Below are positions 43,332 through 50,891 of a stretch of 64,000 nucleotides of DNA, in pieces. Position numbers and translations under genes: made by a program. The first letter of the stretch is position 1; every line of letters starts with the position of its first letter. This DNA comes from Candidatus Hinthialibacter antarcticus (GTDB lineage: Bacteria; Hinthialibacterota; Hinthialibacteria; Hinthialibacterales; Hinthialibacteraceae): assembly GCA_030765645.1 (NCBI GenBank), contig JAVCCE010000027.1, forward strand, positions 1-64,000, given 5' to 3'. The notes beneath the pieces were generated by a model. That model was not told the DNA's origin, made no database searches, and saw nothing but the letters and a program-made list of their open reading frames with translations.

Positions 43332-43610
43332 GTGGAAGGTAAAGCCTTAGGATTAGTCGAAACCCGCGGTCTGGTCGGCGCCATTGAAGCCGCCGACGCC
43401 ATGGTCAAAGCCGCCAGCGTTACATTGGTTGGCAAAGAAAAAATCGGCGGCGGTTTTGTGACCGTCATGGTGCGCGGCGATGTCGGCGCGGTCAAAGCAG
43501 CCACCGACGCAGGCGCAGCAGCGGCCCGCAAAGTGGGCGAAGTGGTTTCCGTACATGTGATTCCACGTCCGCACAGCGACCTCGAAGCCATTCTGCCGAC
43601 CAAACCGTAA
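43332..43610 (+). CDS. Bacterial microcompartment hexameric shell protein (BMC-H)
   Basis: 92 residues, one Pfam BMC domain: [85 protein letters not shown]. It is close to PduA/EutM/CcmK-type tiles whose hexamers form shell facets; the central pore loop reads KIGGG. It starts at GTG 43332 after a strong GGGAGGA. An intrinsic terminator stands 59 bases after its stop and before the enzyme genes, which would yield more shell than enzyme transcript. It is the only shell gene in the window. Confidence 0.97.
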   Translation: MEGKALGLVETRGLVGAIEAADAMVKAASVTLVGKEKIGGGFVTVMVRGDVGAVKAATDAGAAAARKVGEVVSVHVIPRPHSDLEAILPTKP

Positions 43611-43668
43611 CCCGGTCGGACGACGCGCCTGGGTCGTCTCCAAACAATTGCGATTGTTAAGGCAACGT

Positions 43669-43702
43669 CCAAGCGCGGCTACATTGCCGCGCTTGGTTTT
43701 TT
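43669..43702 (+). terminator. Intrinsic terminator between the shell gene and pduL
   Basis: The perfect 11-base stem CCAAGCGCGGC/GCCGCGCTTGG (43669-43679 with 43686-43696), six-base loop, runs into TTTTTT. Because the enzyme genes follow on the same strand, it probably acts as a partial, stoichiometry-setting terminator. Alternatively the enzymes have their own promoter within 43703-43757. Confidence 0.93.
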
Positions 43703-43757
43703 GTCTGGTTCGTGATGTTTTCTTTTGCGAGCGCCTAGCGCGGAGGGAGAGCGCCGT

Positions 43758-44432
43758 ATGAGCTTACCGCCAAATTCCGACGCCTTGGTCGAACAAGTGG
43801 TGCGCCGCGTGGTTGCGCGTTTGCAGGGTGCAAGTGCGCCCGTTGCGCCGCAGCAACGCATGACGGTTCCATGCAACATCTCCGTACGCCATATCCATCT
43901 CTCACGCGAGTCGATGGATGTTCTCTATGGGCGCGGTGCTGAACTGGAACCGATGCGACCCTTATACCAGACCGGCGAGTTTGCCTCCAAGCAAACTCTG
44001 ACGTTGGTGGGGCCGCGGATGCGCTGCCTCGGCGAAGTGCGCATTCTGGGGCCGCTGCGCAAATACACCCAAGTTGAGGTCTCGCGCACCGACGCCATCT
44101 ATCTGGGCATCGACCCGCCTGTGAACCGCTCCGGCGATCATAACGGCAGCGTGGGGTTGATCCTGGTCGGCCCGGCAGGGGTGTTGCACCTCGAAAAAGG
44201 CGTGATCCAGGCCAATCGCCACATTCATCTGTCGGTCGAATCGGCGGCGAAGTGGGGCATCGCAGACAACCAGAGCGTGAAGGTCCGCGTGGAAGCCAAC
44301 GGTAAGAAGACCGTGCTGGAAGAATGCCAGGCGCGGGTCTCTAAACTCTTTAAAGACGAAATGCACCTCGACACCGACGACGGCAACGCCTGCGGGCTGC
44401 GCGGCGGCGAGAAAGTCGAGATTCTGCTGTGA
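43758..44432 (+). CDS. pduL: Phosphate acyltransferase PduL, microcompartment-targeted
   Basis: 224 residues from ATG 43758 (GGAGGGAGAG upstream); a TTG further upstream is in frame but lacks support. PduL converts acyl-CoA and phosphate to acyl phosphate and CoA, recycling CoA inside microcompartments. Two copies of the PduL barrel each contribute zinc-binding histidines: ISVRHIHLSRESMDVLYG and QANRHIHLSVESAAKWGI. LYQTGEFASKQTLTLVGPRM is also diagnostic. The first 25 residues form an amphipathic helix (SDALVEQVVRRVVARL) followed by an Ala/Pro linker, i.e. an encapsulation peptide, pointing to the lumen. It starts the enzyme half of the operon. Confidence 0.96.
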   Translation: MSLPPNSDALVEQVVRRVVARLQGASAPVAPQQRMTVPCNISVRHIHLSRESMDVLYGRGAELEPMRPLYQTGEFASKQTLTLVGPRMRCLGEVRILGPLRKYTQVEVSRTDAIYLGIDPPVNRSGDHNGSVGLILVGPAGVLHLEKGVIQANRHIHLSVESAAKWGIADNQSVKVRVEANGKKTVLEECQARVSKLFKDEMHLDTDDGNACGLRGGEKVEILL

Positions 44433-44459
44433 TATTCGCAGCGAAATGAATAGCCTTTT

Positions 44460-45335
44460 ATGAACAACTCCGACTTGGAACGCATCATCATTGACGAAGT
44501 AATGAAAGCGTTGTCTGAGCAGCGCGGCGACGAGACCCTGTTGCCCGCGCCGCAAAGCGAAACGCTGGACGCCGACGCCTGCAAAAGCCCGGCGTGTTCG
44601 TGCGAAGCGGAGCCGCAGGAAGAATGCGCGTGTCCGCCCAAAGGCGACGGCCCGGCGGTGTTGGTTATTTTCACCGGAGCGCGAGAACCCTGGCAGCCCA
44701 ACGTCGATGCGTTTCAACAATGGATTGGCGAAGGCGTCCAGATTGACGCCGTGTTTTCACCCGACGCTGTCGGCGCGTTTTCTATCGATGAGCTGAACGC
44801 CCTGGGCATTCGCTTGATCGATCGCGTTGACGAAATTCAAGCCATGCGGCAAGACATGGGGCGCTATGCGGCGGTATACATGCCGTCGGTGTGCCGTAAC
44901 CACGCCGCCAAACTGGCGCTGGCCATTACCGATGACGCCGCGCTGAAAATCACCATTGCCGCGTTGGCGCACAAGGTTCCGGTGATTGCATCCAGCGAAG
45001 GCCTCGATAAAGACGCCTGCATCATTTTCGGCAACAACGTGCCGGGCGTGCAGGACGTTCTCGACAAATACCGTATGCAGTTGGGAACCATGGGCGTGAA
45101 GTTATTGCCCACATGCGACGCGGTAGACAAGGTACTTTGTACCGCGTGTAATAAAGCCGATAACGAAAGTTCTGAACTCATTACTTGTGTGGTGACTGAA
45201 GAAGACGCCGCCAAATTGAACGGCCCCGTGGTCAAAGCGGCGCGCGGCGGGCTGATTACCCCGCTGGCGATGGAATCGCTGACCCGGCGGGGCATCGAAG
45301 TCGTCATTGTGCCGCCGCAGCAAGCCGCGCATTGA
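44460..45335 (+). CDS. Microcompartment-associated flavoprotein-like protein with cysteine-rich linker
   Basis: 291 residues. Residues 1-20 (SDLERIIIDEVMKALSEQ) look like an encapsulation peptide. Residues 41-58 are a linker with five cysteines (C41, C46, C48, C56, C58). From about 64 a Rossmann-like domain follows: AVLVIFTGAREPW, then VYMPSVCRNHAAKLALAITDDAALKITIAALAHKVPVIAS. The latter resembles the conserved substrate/FMN loop of the flavoprotein family (PF02441: P-x-x-x-N-x-x-A-K-x-x-x-G-I-x-D). A CTAC motif lies near residue 223. It sits 27 bases after pduL and 39 before the aldehyde dehydrogenase. A lumenal redox role is inferred; the reaction is unknown. Confidence 0.75.
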   Translation: MNNSDLERIIIDEVMKALSEQRGDETLLPAPQSETLDADACKSPACSCEAEPQEECACPPKGDGPAVLVIFTGAREPWQPNVDAFQQWIGEGVQIDAVFSPDAVGAFSIDELNALGIRLIDRVDEIQAMRQDMGRYAAVYMPSVCRNHAAKLALAITDDAALKITIAALAHKVPVIASSEGLDKDACIIFGNNVPGVQDVLDKYRMQLGTMGVKLLPTCDAVDKVLCTACNKADNESSELITCVVTEEDAAKLNGPVVKAARGGLITPLAMESLTRRGIEVVIVPPQQAAH

Positions 45336-45374
45336 CGCAACAAAGAGCGAATTTTTAAGGGAGACTTTTGACCC

Positions 45375-46811
45375 ATGGACGAACAGCGAATCGCCGATAT
45401 TGTTCACCGCGTACTCGGTGAGCTGCAAAACCAGCCTGCGAGCGCGCCAGCGTCGAGCGGCCACACCCCCACCTGCATGGGCGGCGCGGTCAGCGGAGGG
45501 CGCGACGGCGTGTTTGAAAATATCGAAGACGCCATCGCAGCAGCGAAGCGCGCCTTTCAACAATTTCGCGTCGTCCCGCTCAATGAGCGAAAGAAATACA
45601 TCAAACTGATTCGCGAAGTCTCCCATCAACATAACGACGAATGGTCTCGCTTCACCATACAAGACACCAAAATGGGGCGCGTCGATCATAAAATTTTGAA
45701 GAACGGCATGGCGGCGAACTTGACCCCCGGCGTTGAAGACCTCGAAACCCTGGCGGTCACCGGAAGCCGCGGCCTGATGATGGAAGAATACGCGCCCTTC
45801 GGCGTAATCGGCACCATTACGCCGACGACGAACCCGGTCGCGACGGTGATTAACCACTCCATCGCCATGTTGTCTGCGGGCAATACCATCGTCTTTGGTC
45901 CGCACCCCAACGCGGTGGCGTGCACGCTGCAATCCATGCAGGTGATTAACCGCGCATTGACCGATGCAGGCGCACCAGCGAATTTAATGACCTCCGTCGC
46001 GGAGCCGAGTTTGCGCACCGCCAAAACCATTATGACTCACGACGACATCAGCCTGCTTGTCGTGACTGGCGGGCCTGCGGTTGTTCGCGCCGCCATGGAA
46101 AGCCCCAAACGCGCCATCGTCGCCGGGCCGGGCAATCCGCCCGCCGTGGTGGATGAGACCGCTGATATTCAGAACGCAGCAGTGAGCGTGTATGAAGGCT
46201 CCTGCTTCGACAACAACTTACCGTGCATTACAGAGAAATCGTGCTTCGTGGTTTCGTCGGTCTTTGACGAATTTATCAGCGCGATTCGTCAGCGCGGCGC
46301 CTACCTGTTAGACCGGGCGCAGACTGAGACGCTGACCCGCGCCTTGATTACGCCTGACAATCACGTCAACAAAGATTACATCGGCAAAGACGCCGCCGTG
46401 GTTGCGCAACAAGCGCTGGGGCTGAGCGTCCCCGCGAACTGCGAACTGCTCATCGCCGAAGTTGACCGCAACCACCCATATATTGTGCATGAAATGATGA
46501 TCCCGGTGTTGGGCATGGTCCGGGTCAACTCGTATGAAGAAGCCATTCAAGCGGCGTTTGAAGCCGAGCACGGCTTTGGTCACACCGCCATTATTCACAG
46601 CCGACGCATTGACCGCATCACCGAGTTCGCCCGATTGATGAACTGCAACTTGTTCGTGGCGAACGCGTCCTGCGGCGCCTGTCTGGGCAACGGCGGCGAA
46701 GGCTATACCGCCTTCACCATTGCGGGCAAATCGGGAGAAGGCCCTTGCACACCGAAGACCTTCAGCCGCAAACGTCGCTTCGCCATCGCTAAAGACATGC
46801 GTTTCGTTTAG
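45375..46811 (+). CDS. CoA-acylating aldehyde dehydrogenase (PduP/EutE type), microcompartment core enzyme
   Basis: 478 residues. The N-terminal helix DEQRIADIVHRVLGELQNQ plus an Ala/Ser/Pro linker is an encapsulation peptide. The enzyme oxidises an aldehyde to acyl-CoA with NAD+ in the lumen, so toxic aldehyde does not escape. Motifs are FGVIGTITPTTNPVATVINH, AIVAGPGNPPAVVDETADIQ and GSCFDNNLPCITEK with the catalytic Cys about 284. The C-terminal GEGPCTPKTFSRKRRFAIAKD is typical of the PduP/EutE group. It follows PduL and the flavoprotein-like gene in the operon. The aldehyde chain length cannot be told, because the lyase or aldolase that would make it is not in the window. Confidence 0.96.
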   Translation: MDEQRIADIVHRVLGELQNQPASAPASSGHTPTCMGGAVSGGRDGVFENIEDAIAAAKRAFQQFRVVPLNERKKYIKLIREVSHQHNDEWSRFTIQDTKMGRVDHKILKNGMAANLTPGVEDLETLAVTGSRGLMMEEYAPFGVIGTITPTTNPVATVINHSIAMLSAGNTIVFGPHPNAVACTLQSMQVINRALTDAGAPANLMTSVAEPSLRTAKTIMTHDDISLLVVTGGPAVVRAAMESPKRAIVAGPGNPPAVVDETADIQNAAVSVYEGSCFDNNLPCITEKSCFVVSSVFDEFISAIRQRGAYLLDRAQTETLTRALITPDNHVNKDYIGKDAAVVAQQALGLSVPANCELLIAEVDRNHPYIVHEMMIPVLGMVRVNSYEEAIQAAFEAEHGFGHTAIIHSRRIDRITEFARLMNCNLFVANASCGACLGNGGEGYTAFTIAGKSGEGPCTPKTFSRKRRFAIAKDMRFV

Positions 46812-46816
46812 TCGCG

Positions 46817-47107
46817 ATGTCTTTGCAATCAGCGCATCAGTTTGATCCACATTCAAATGCTGCGTTCGATGAAATTCAAACCTTATTGCCAAACCACGCC
46901 GTCGCGGTCTCACAAGAACCCGGCGGCGTTCGTGTATCCATTTCAAGTGGAAAATTATTTTCTGATTCTGACCTGGGGCGTTTGCTGTTAATCAATGCCA
47001 AGTATCGCGACAATGATCTCATACTGCGCGTCAGCGTCCCGCCAAGCCTCTTTCAACAACTTCAATCTCTCGGCATCGAGCGCATCGTATGGGTGGATGA
47101 GGCGTGA
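46817..47107 (+). CDS. Small unknown protein at the end of the BMC operon
   Basis: 96 residues beginning five bases after the aldehyde dehydrogenase stop, so very likely co-transcribed. The predicted pattern is helix, then strands (HAVAVSQEPGGVRVSIS, NDLILRVSVPPSLFQQLQSL, ERIVWVDEA). No membrane segment, cysteine or known motif was seen, and it is not a BMC, EutN or EutQ domain as far as I can judge. A repeat copy starts 26 bases after the stop. It may be an accessory or regulatory factor of the microcompartment, or a spurious-looking but real small gene. Confidence 0.6.
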   Translation: MSLQSAHQFDPHSNAAFDEIQTLLPNHAVAVSQEPGGVRVSISSGKLFSDSDLGRLLLINAKYRDNDLILRVSVPPSLFQQLQSLGIERIVWVDEA

Positions 47108-47133
47108 GGGTTGCGTAAGGCAGCGAGAGTAAA

Positions 47134-47210
47134 GCGTAAATGCGTCTCTCTTCGTTTCGGTGTAGGCTTTCAGTCCCTTTTTGTACAGGCGCTCACAGAG
47201 ACGCCCACGC
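47134..47210 (+). repeat. Dispersed nested-hairpin repeat, copy with shorter arms
   Basis: The arms GCGTCTCT/AGAGACGC (47142-47149 with 47197-47204) extend by GCGT/ACGC after an internal loop. The core TTCGTTTCGGTGTAGGCTTTC and TTGTACAGGCGCTCACAG aligns to the other copies. Where others have GTGC/GCAC this copy has GTGT/GTAC, which still pairs through two G-U pairs. It lies between convergent gene ends, closing the BMC operon. The rest of 47108-47314 shows no gene. Confidence 0.82.
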
Positions 47211-47314
47211 GTTTTCTGCATTACCTGCGATCCGCCGGAGGACAATCTCTTTTCAGTATTTTCTGGATTATTTCGTTGCGCTCGCGATGATACTTGACGG
47301 CGGTTGTACTTCGC

Positions 47315-48295
47315 CTACCCGAATTGTTGATAGACGCGGTCGCGCAGCCAGTCTTCCTGGTCGAAGAGTTGGGTTTGCAGGCCGGCAATCGACTCGAAGC
47401 CTTTGGCGTCCAGGCTGCGCAGCCATCGGCTGAGCGCATATTCACGCAGCGCCGCCGCGCCTTCCCAAAAACTGATGTCTTCGAGCGTCGCGCCAAGTTC
47501 CTGCACATAGCGGGCGAGGAAATAATTGGCGAGAGTACGGTCATTGATGCGTTGCAGCGAAAGCGAGGTGTAGGCGGCGTCCCAACGCGGGTCGCCGAAA
47601 GCGGCGTATTCCCAATTGGTAACGCAACGCACCTGGCCGCGGTTAATCAGCAGGCAGTCTAAATCCAGACGCCCATGCAGCATGACGTAGGTACAGTCGT
47701 TGATGTGAGCCATCTGGCTTCGGCATTCATCAAAACAAGCGTTGAGTTTCTCGTCTTCGAGCGGCTGGATGCGCGGTTGAATTTTATCGAACAGATCGGT
47801 CAGATGCACCGTGGGGATCAACGGATGGGTGGTCGGCGTTTGCAGGTGCATCTGCGCCATCCACACCGCCAAGGTATCGACGACATGCTCTTGCATGTGC
47901 GACAGGCTGTCTTCGCGCTCCCACCAGAAATAACCGTCGCCGGCGTCCATCAAAATAAAGGGGCGCCCAAACGGGCGGCGAGACGGGCTGTAGGTGTATG
48001 GAAACGGCACTGCCAATCCGCTCTGGTAAACATGGCGCATGGCGGAATATTCTTTGGTGATCTTGAGCGGTTCGGTACCTTCCCAGAGAGAAAAAAAGCC
48101 GTATTGCAAGCGCAAGACAATATCGGTTTGCGCGTCGTCTGAGGTCAGGGTGAAGGCGTATTCTAAATGAGGAAAGATGCGGTGAATGCGCGGGGTCAGG
48201 TTTTTGATCTGTAAGGTCGCGTCGGTAAAAACGCCGCGACACACGCCTAACAGCGCGTCTTCCAGCCAGTCATACGATACATGGGTCTGCGTCAT
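47315..48295 (-). CDS. Aminoglycoside-phosphotransferase-fold protein, predicted pseudokinase
   Basis: 326 residues with the APH/choline-kinase layout: an N-lobe with the strand-lysine region (DIVLRLQYGFF), GRPFILMDAGDGYFW as hinge, and a helical C-lobe. The catalytic loop, normally HGDxxxxN, reads HGRLDLDC (about residues 205-212). The metal-binding IDW motif reads TNW in VTNWEYAAFGDPRWDAAY. Thus the catalytic Asp is Arg, the Asn is Cys, and the second Asp is Asn, while the surrounding scaffold is well kept. AGGGA precedes the ATG. It is probably a non-catalytic nucleotide- or ligand-binding protein. The antisense frames here are shadows. Confidence 0.82.
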   Translation of the reverse strand: MTQTHVSYDWLEDALLGVCRGVFTDATLQIKNLTPRIHRIFPHLEYAFTLTSDDAQTDIVLRLQYGFFSLWEGTEPLKITKEYSAMRHVYQSGLAVPFPYTYSPSRRPFGRPFILMDAGDGYFWWEREDSLSHMQEHVVDTLAVWMAQMHLQTPTTHPLIPTVHLTDLFDKIQPRIQPLEDEKLNACFDECRSQMAHINDCTYVMLHGRLDLDCLLINRGQVRCVTNWEYAAFGDPRWDAAYTSLSLQRINDRTLANYFLARYVQELGATLEDISFWEGAAALREYALSRWLRSLDAKGFESIAGLQTQLFDQEDWLRDRVYQQFG

Positions 48296-48391
48296 GCCAT
48301 TCCCTATTGCTGTTTGGTTCCCACGCGCAAAGATGGTCTTTTATATTGTCGGCGCCAAAACGGTAGACTCGAGCCGAATTTTATCACAACT

Positions 48392-48583
48392 TCATTCTTC
48401 GACCAGCCCGCGTCGCCGCGCTTCGATGCTGAGTTGATTGAGGCGAGTCATCATGGTGCGCAACTCGGGGCGGCTGGCGCTGTCTTCGCCGCGCTCAATT
48501 TTCTCTTCTTGCGTATGCAGTGTTTGGCGCAGCGTGGTGATTTCGGCTTGTAATTCTTGATCGCTTAGCGACTGCGCGTTCAT
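48392..48583 (-). CDS. Small coiled-coil protein of unknown function
   Basis: 63 residues from ATG 48583, which has GGGAG eight bases upstream. The sequence is one heptad-rich helix (LSDQELQAEITTLRQTLHTQEEKIERG) followed by a second short helix (RTMMTRLNQLSIEARRRG). No known domain. It is transcribed toward the pseudokinase gene with a gap of 96 bases, so the two may form a transcript. Low complexity leaves some doubt, but the start signals are good. Confidence 0.6.
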   Translation of the reverse strand: MNAQSLSDQELQAEITTLRQTLHTQEEKIERGEDSASRPELRTMMTRLNQLSIEARRRGLVEE

Positions 48584-48705
48584 GCCCAAGACTCCCGTTA
48601 ATGGTATTATGGCGGATTTATATCATTAAAACGAGTATTTTTTTTGCAACAGAACTTGGCCCGATACAATGACGCTAGACGCAACCGCAAAGGATGTAAA
48701 CCAAG

Positions 48706-49767
48706 ATGGGGCTTTTTTGTTCGACGAAATCGTTTTGGCCGCAGGGACGTGAACTCTATGTTGCGCTCGGCCTGGTCGGCGTGATTGCCGCTACATGCTA
48801 TTTTAATATCTGTTTCATGTGCGACAAAGTCGAACAACAAGCCATGGCCGCCGCCTCAAGCCCGCCCGTGTTTGACACCGAAACGGCTTCGATCGACACA
48901 CATCAAATTTTTGCTGGCGGTCCGCCCAAAGACGGCATCCCGGCGCTTACCGATCCCCGTATGCTCCCCGCTGTGAAAGCAAGTTTTATGGAAGCGGAAG
49001 ACCGCGTGGTTGGTGTCGAATTTGACGGCGAAGCGCGGGCCTACCCGCTGAAAATTCTACAGTGGCATGAAATTGTGAACGCTGAAACCGGAGAAACGAG
49101 TTTTGCGGTTGTGTATTGCCCGCTGTGCGATTCGACTACCGTGTTTGACCGCCGCGTGGACGATGAGGTGTTAGAGTTTGGCGTGTCCGGCCTGCTCTAT
49201 CAAAGCAATGTACTGCTATATGACCGCCAGGCCGAGCCGGACGATGAAAGCCTGTGGTCGCAAATGCAAGGCGAGGCCGTCGCGGGCAAGCGCACCGGAC
49301 AGCCGCTGGCGTTGTTGCCGCACCAACTGGTTACGTGGCAAGAATGGACAGACGCGCACCCGGATACGCAGGTGTTATCCAACAAAACCGGACACAAACG
49401 AAACTACCAGGGCAATGTTTACCAGGCCTATTTTGACGGCGATAATTTAATGTTCCCCATCAATCATCACGACAAACGCTTGCCGATCAAACAACCCGTG
49501 CTTGGGCTGTTCAGTAATGGCGAGAGCAAGGCCTATCCATTGGCGATGATGAAAGAAGGCTTTGAGATTAGCGATGAGGTTGGCGGCGAGAAGGTCGCCT
49601 TAAAAAAACTTGGTAATGATCGAGTTTGGGTCGAAGCAGGCCCGGCGGTAGAAGTCGTCCATTCATTCTGGTTTGCATGGAGTACGTTCTATCCCGAAAC
49701 ACAGATCTATGACGGCAGTGCGATTCAAGTGGCTGACGGAAATAGCCAGATGAAAGACGCCCGGTAG
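48706..49767 (+). CDS. DUF3179 protein, membrane-anchored
   Basis: 353 residues. One N-terminal membrane segment (ELYVALGLVGVIAATCYF) is followed by a DUF3179 domain with its hallmark VGVEFDGEARAYPLKILQWHEIVN, VVYCPLCDSTTVFDR, VSGLLYQSNVLLYDR and GDNLMFPINHHDKR. The paired cysteines in CPLC and the conserved histidines suggest metal binding, but no biochemical function is established for the family. AAAGGA precedes the ATG. It is convergent with the epimerase gene with one base between the stops. Confidence 0.93.
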   Translation: MGLFCSTKSFWPQGRELYVALGLVGVIAATCYFNICFMCDKVEQQAMAAASSPPVFDTETASIDTHQIFAGGPPKDGIPALTDPRMLPAVKASFMEAEDRVVGVEFDGEARAYPLKILQWHEIVNAETGETSFAVVYCPLCDSTTVFDRRVDDEVLEFGVSGLLYQSNVLLYDRQAEPDDESLWSQMQGEAVAGKRTGQPLALLPHQLVTWQEWTDAHPDTQVLSNKTGHKRNYQGNVYQAYFDGDNLMFPINHHDKRLPIKQPVLGLFSNGESKAYPLAMMKEGFEISDEVGGEKVALKKLGNDRVWVEAGPAVEVVHSFWFAWSTFYPETQIYDGSAIQVADGNSQMKDAR

Positions 49768-49768
49768 C

Positions 49769-50728
49769 CTAGGCGAATTCTTCGCCCGACAGGACTGCTT
49801 TTTCCCACGCGGCTTGTTGCGCCAATCCCTCATCCAAGCCGGTTTCAGGCTTGTAATCTAAGTGCTTGCGGGCTTGTTTGGTATCCGCCCAGGTATCGCG
49901 CACGTCGCCCAGGTTCTTTTCACGGTATTCGATGTTCGCTTTCACGCCCATCACTTTTTCGAGTTTTTGAATCACGCCCGCCAGCGAGATGCGCGTTCCT
50001 CCGCCCAGGTTAAAAATTTTCCCTTCAACCGGCAATTGCGCGGCGGCAATATTGGCGCTGATGATGTCTTGAACAAACGTGAAATCGCGGGTCTGTTGGC
50101 CGTCGCCCAAAACGATGATGGGGTCGTCGTTCAACATCGCTTTGATGAAAATGTTAAACGCCATATCCGGGCGCTGCCGGGGGCCGTACACCGTGAAATA
50201 GCGCAACGACACCACCGGGATGTTGTAGTTGTCATGGTACAACATGCAGAGATGCTCCGCCGTCAGTTTGGTGGCGCCATAGGGGGAGTAAGGGCGCGGC
50301 ACAGCCGTCTCGCTGGTCGGCAATTGGTCGGTGTTGCCATACACGGACGACGACGACGAATACACCACACGGATGCGCCTCTCGGATTTTTTGATCGATT
50401 CAAGCAGGCATTGAGTGGCGAGGATATTGTTTTTGGTATACACGTCAAATTGCTGGCCCCAACTGCCGCGCACGCCTGGTTGTCCGGCGGTATGGAATAC
50501 GCAGTCGCTCTGCGCCAATAGCGGGAGCAAGTTGGTGCTGAGAATGTCGCCTTCGATAAAGGTGAAGTTAGGATTTTCTCGAATGGCGGAAAGGTTGCGC
50601 TTTTTGCGGGCGGGGCTGTAATAATCGGTAAAACAATCCAGCCCGATGACTTCTTCGCCTTGCTGCAACAACCGTTCGCACAACTGGCTTCCAATAAAAC
50701 CCGCACAACCTGTTACCAAGTAACTCAT
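49769..50728 (-). CDS. NAD-dependent nucleotide-sugar epimerase/dehydratase (extended SDR)
   Basis: 320 residues from ATG 50728; an upstream in-frame ATG at 50788 adds 20 residues that look like leader. Rossmann motif TGCAGFIGSQLCERLLQQGEEVIGLD, FHTAGQPGVRGSWGQQFDVY, VVYSSSSSVYGNTDQLPT and YSPYGATKLTAEHL with the Tyr and Lys of the active site. YFTVYGPRQRPDMAF and GDGQQTRDFTFVQDI complete the family. The GVRGSWG loop is closest to UDP-glucuronate 4-epimerase/UDP-glucose 4-epimerase groups. It is likely to supply a sugar nucleotide for surface polysaccharide together with the divergent glycosyltransferase. Confidence 0.92.
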   Translation of the reverse strand: MSYLVTGCAGFIGSQLCERLLQQGEEVIGLDCFTDYYSPARKKRNLSAIRENPNFTFIEGDILSTNLLPLLAQSDCVFHTAGQPGVRGSWGQQFDVYTKNNILATQCLLESIKKSERRIRVVYSSSSSVYGNTDQLPTSETAVPRPYSPYGATKLTAEHLCMLYHDNYNIPVVSLRYFTVYGPRQRPDMAFNIFIKAMLNDDPIIVLGDGQQTRDFTFVQDIISANIAAAQLPVEGKIFNLGGGTRISLAGVIQKLEKVMGVKANIEYREKNLGDVRDTWADTKQARKHLDYKPETGLDEGLAQQAAWEKAVLSGEEFA

Positions 50729-50891
50729 CGTTTTATAATTCTCGTTCGTAGCGTTAATGTTTTTTTGAGAAAGTAGATGCTTTCTCAACGCTGTACTTTA
50801 CAATCAAGGTTGAAATCAGGAACCCCTTTCGAGGCCATTCCACGGCGCCTATAATGGCGCCGGAGAAACCGACCAGCATGAAAACGAACGC

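Noticed and set aside
43962-44720. A 252-residue minus-strand frame across pduL and the flavoprotein-like gene
   Set aside because: It spans two real genes antisense, is rich in His/Arg/Phe as shadows are, and shows no motif.
45102-45932. A 276-residue minus-strand frame across the aldehyde dehydrogenase start
   Set aside because: Antisense shadow; the plus-strand gene has complete catalytic motifs.
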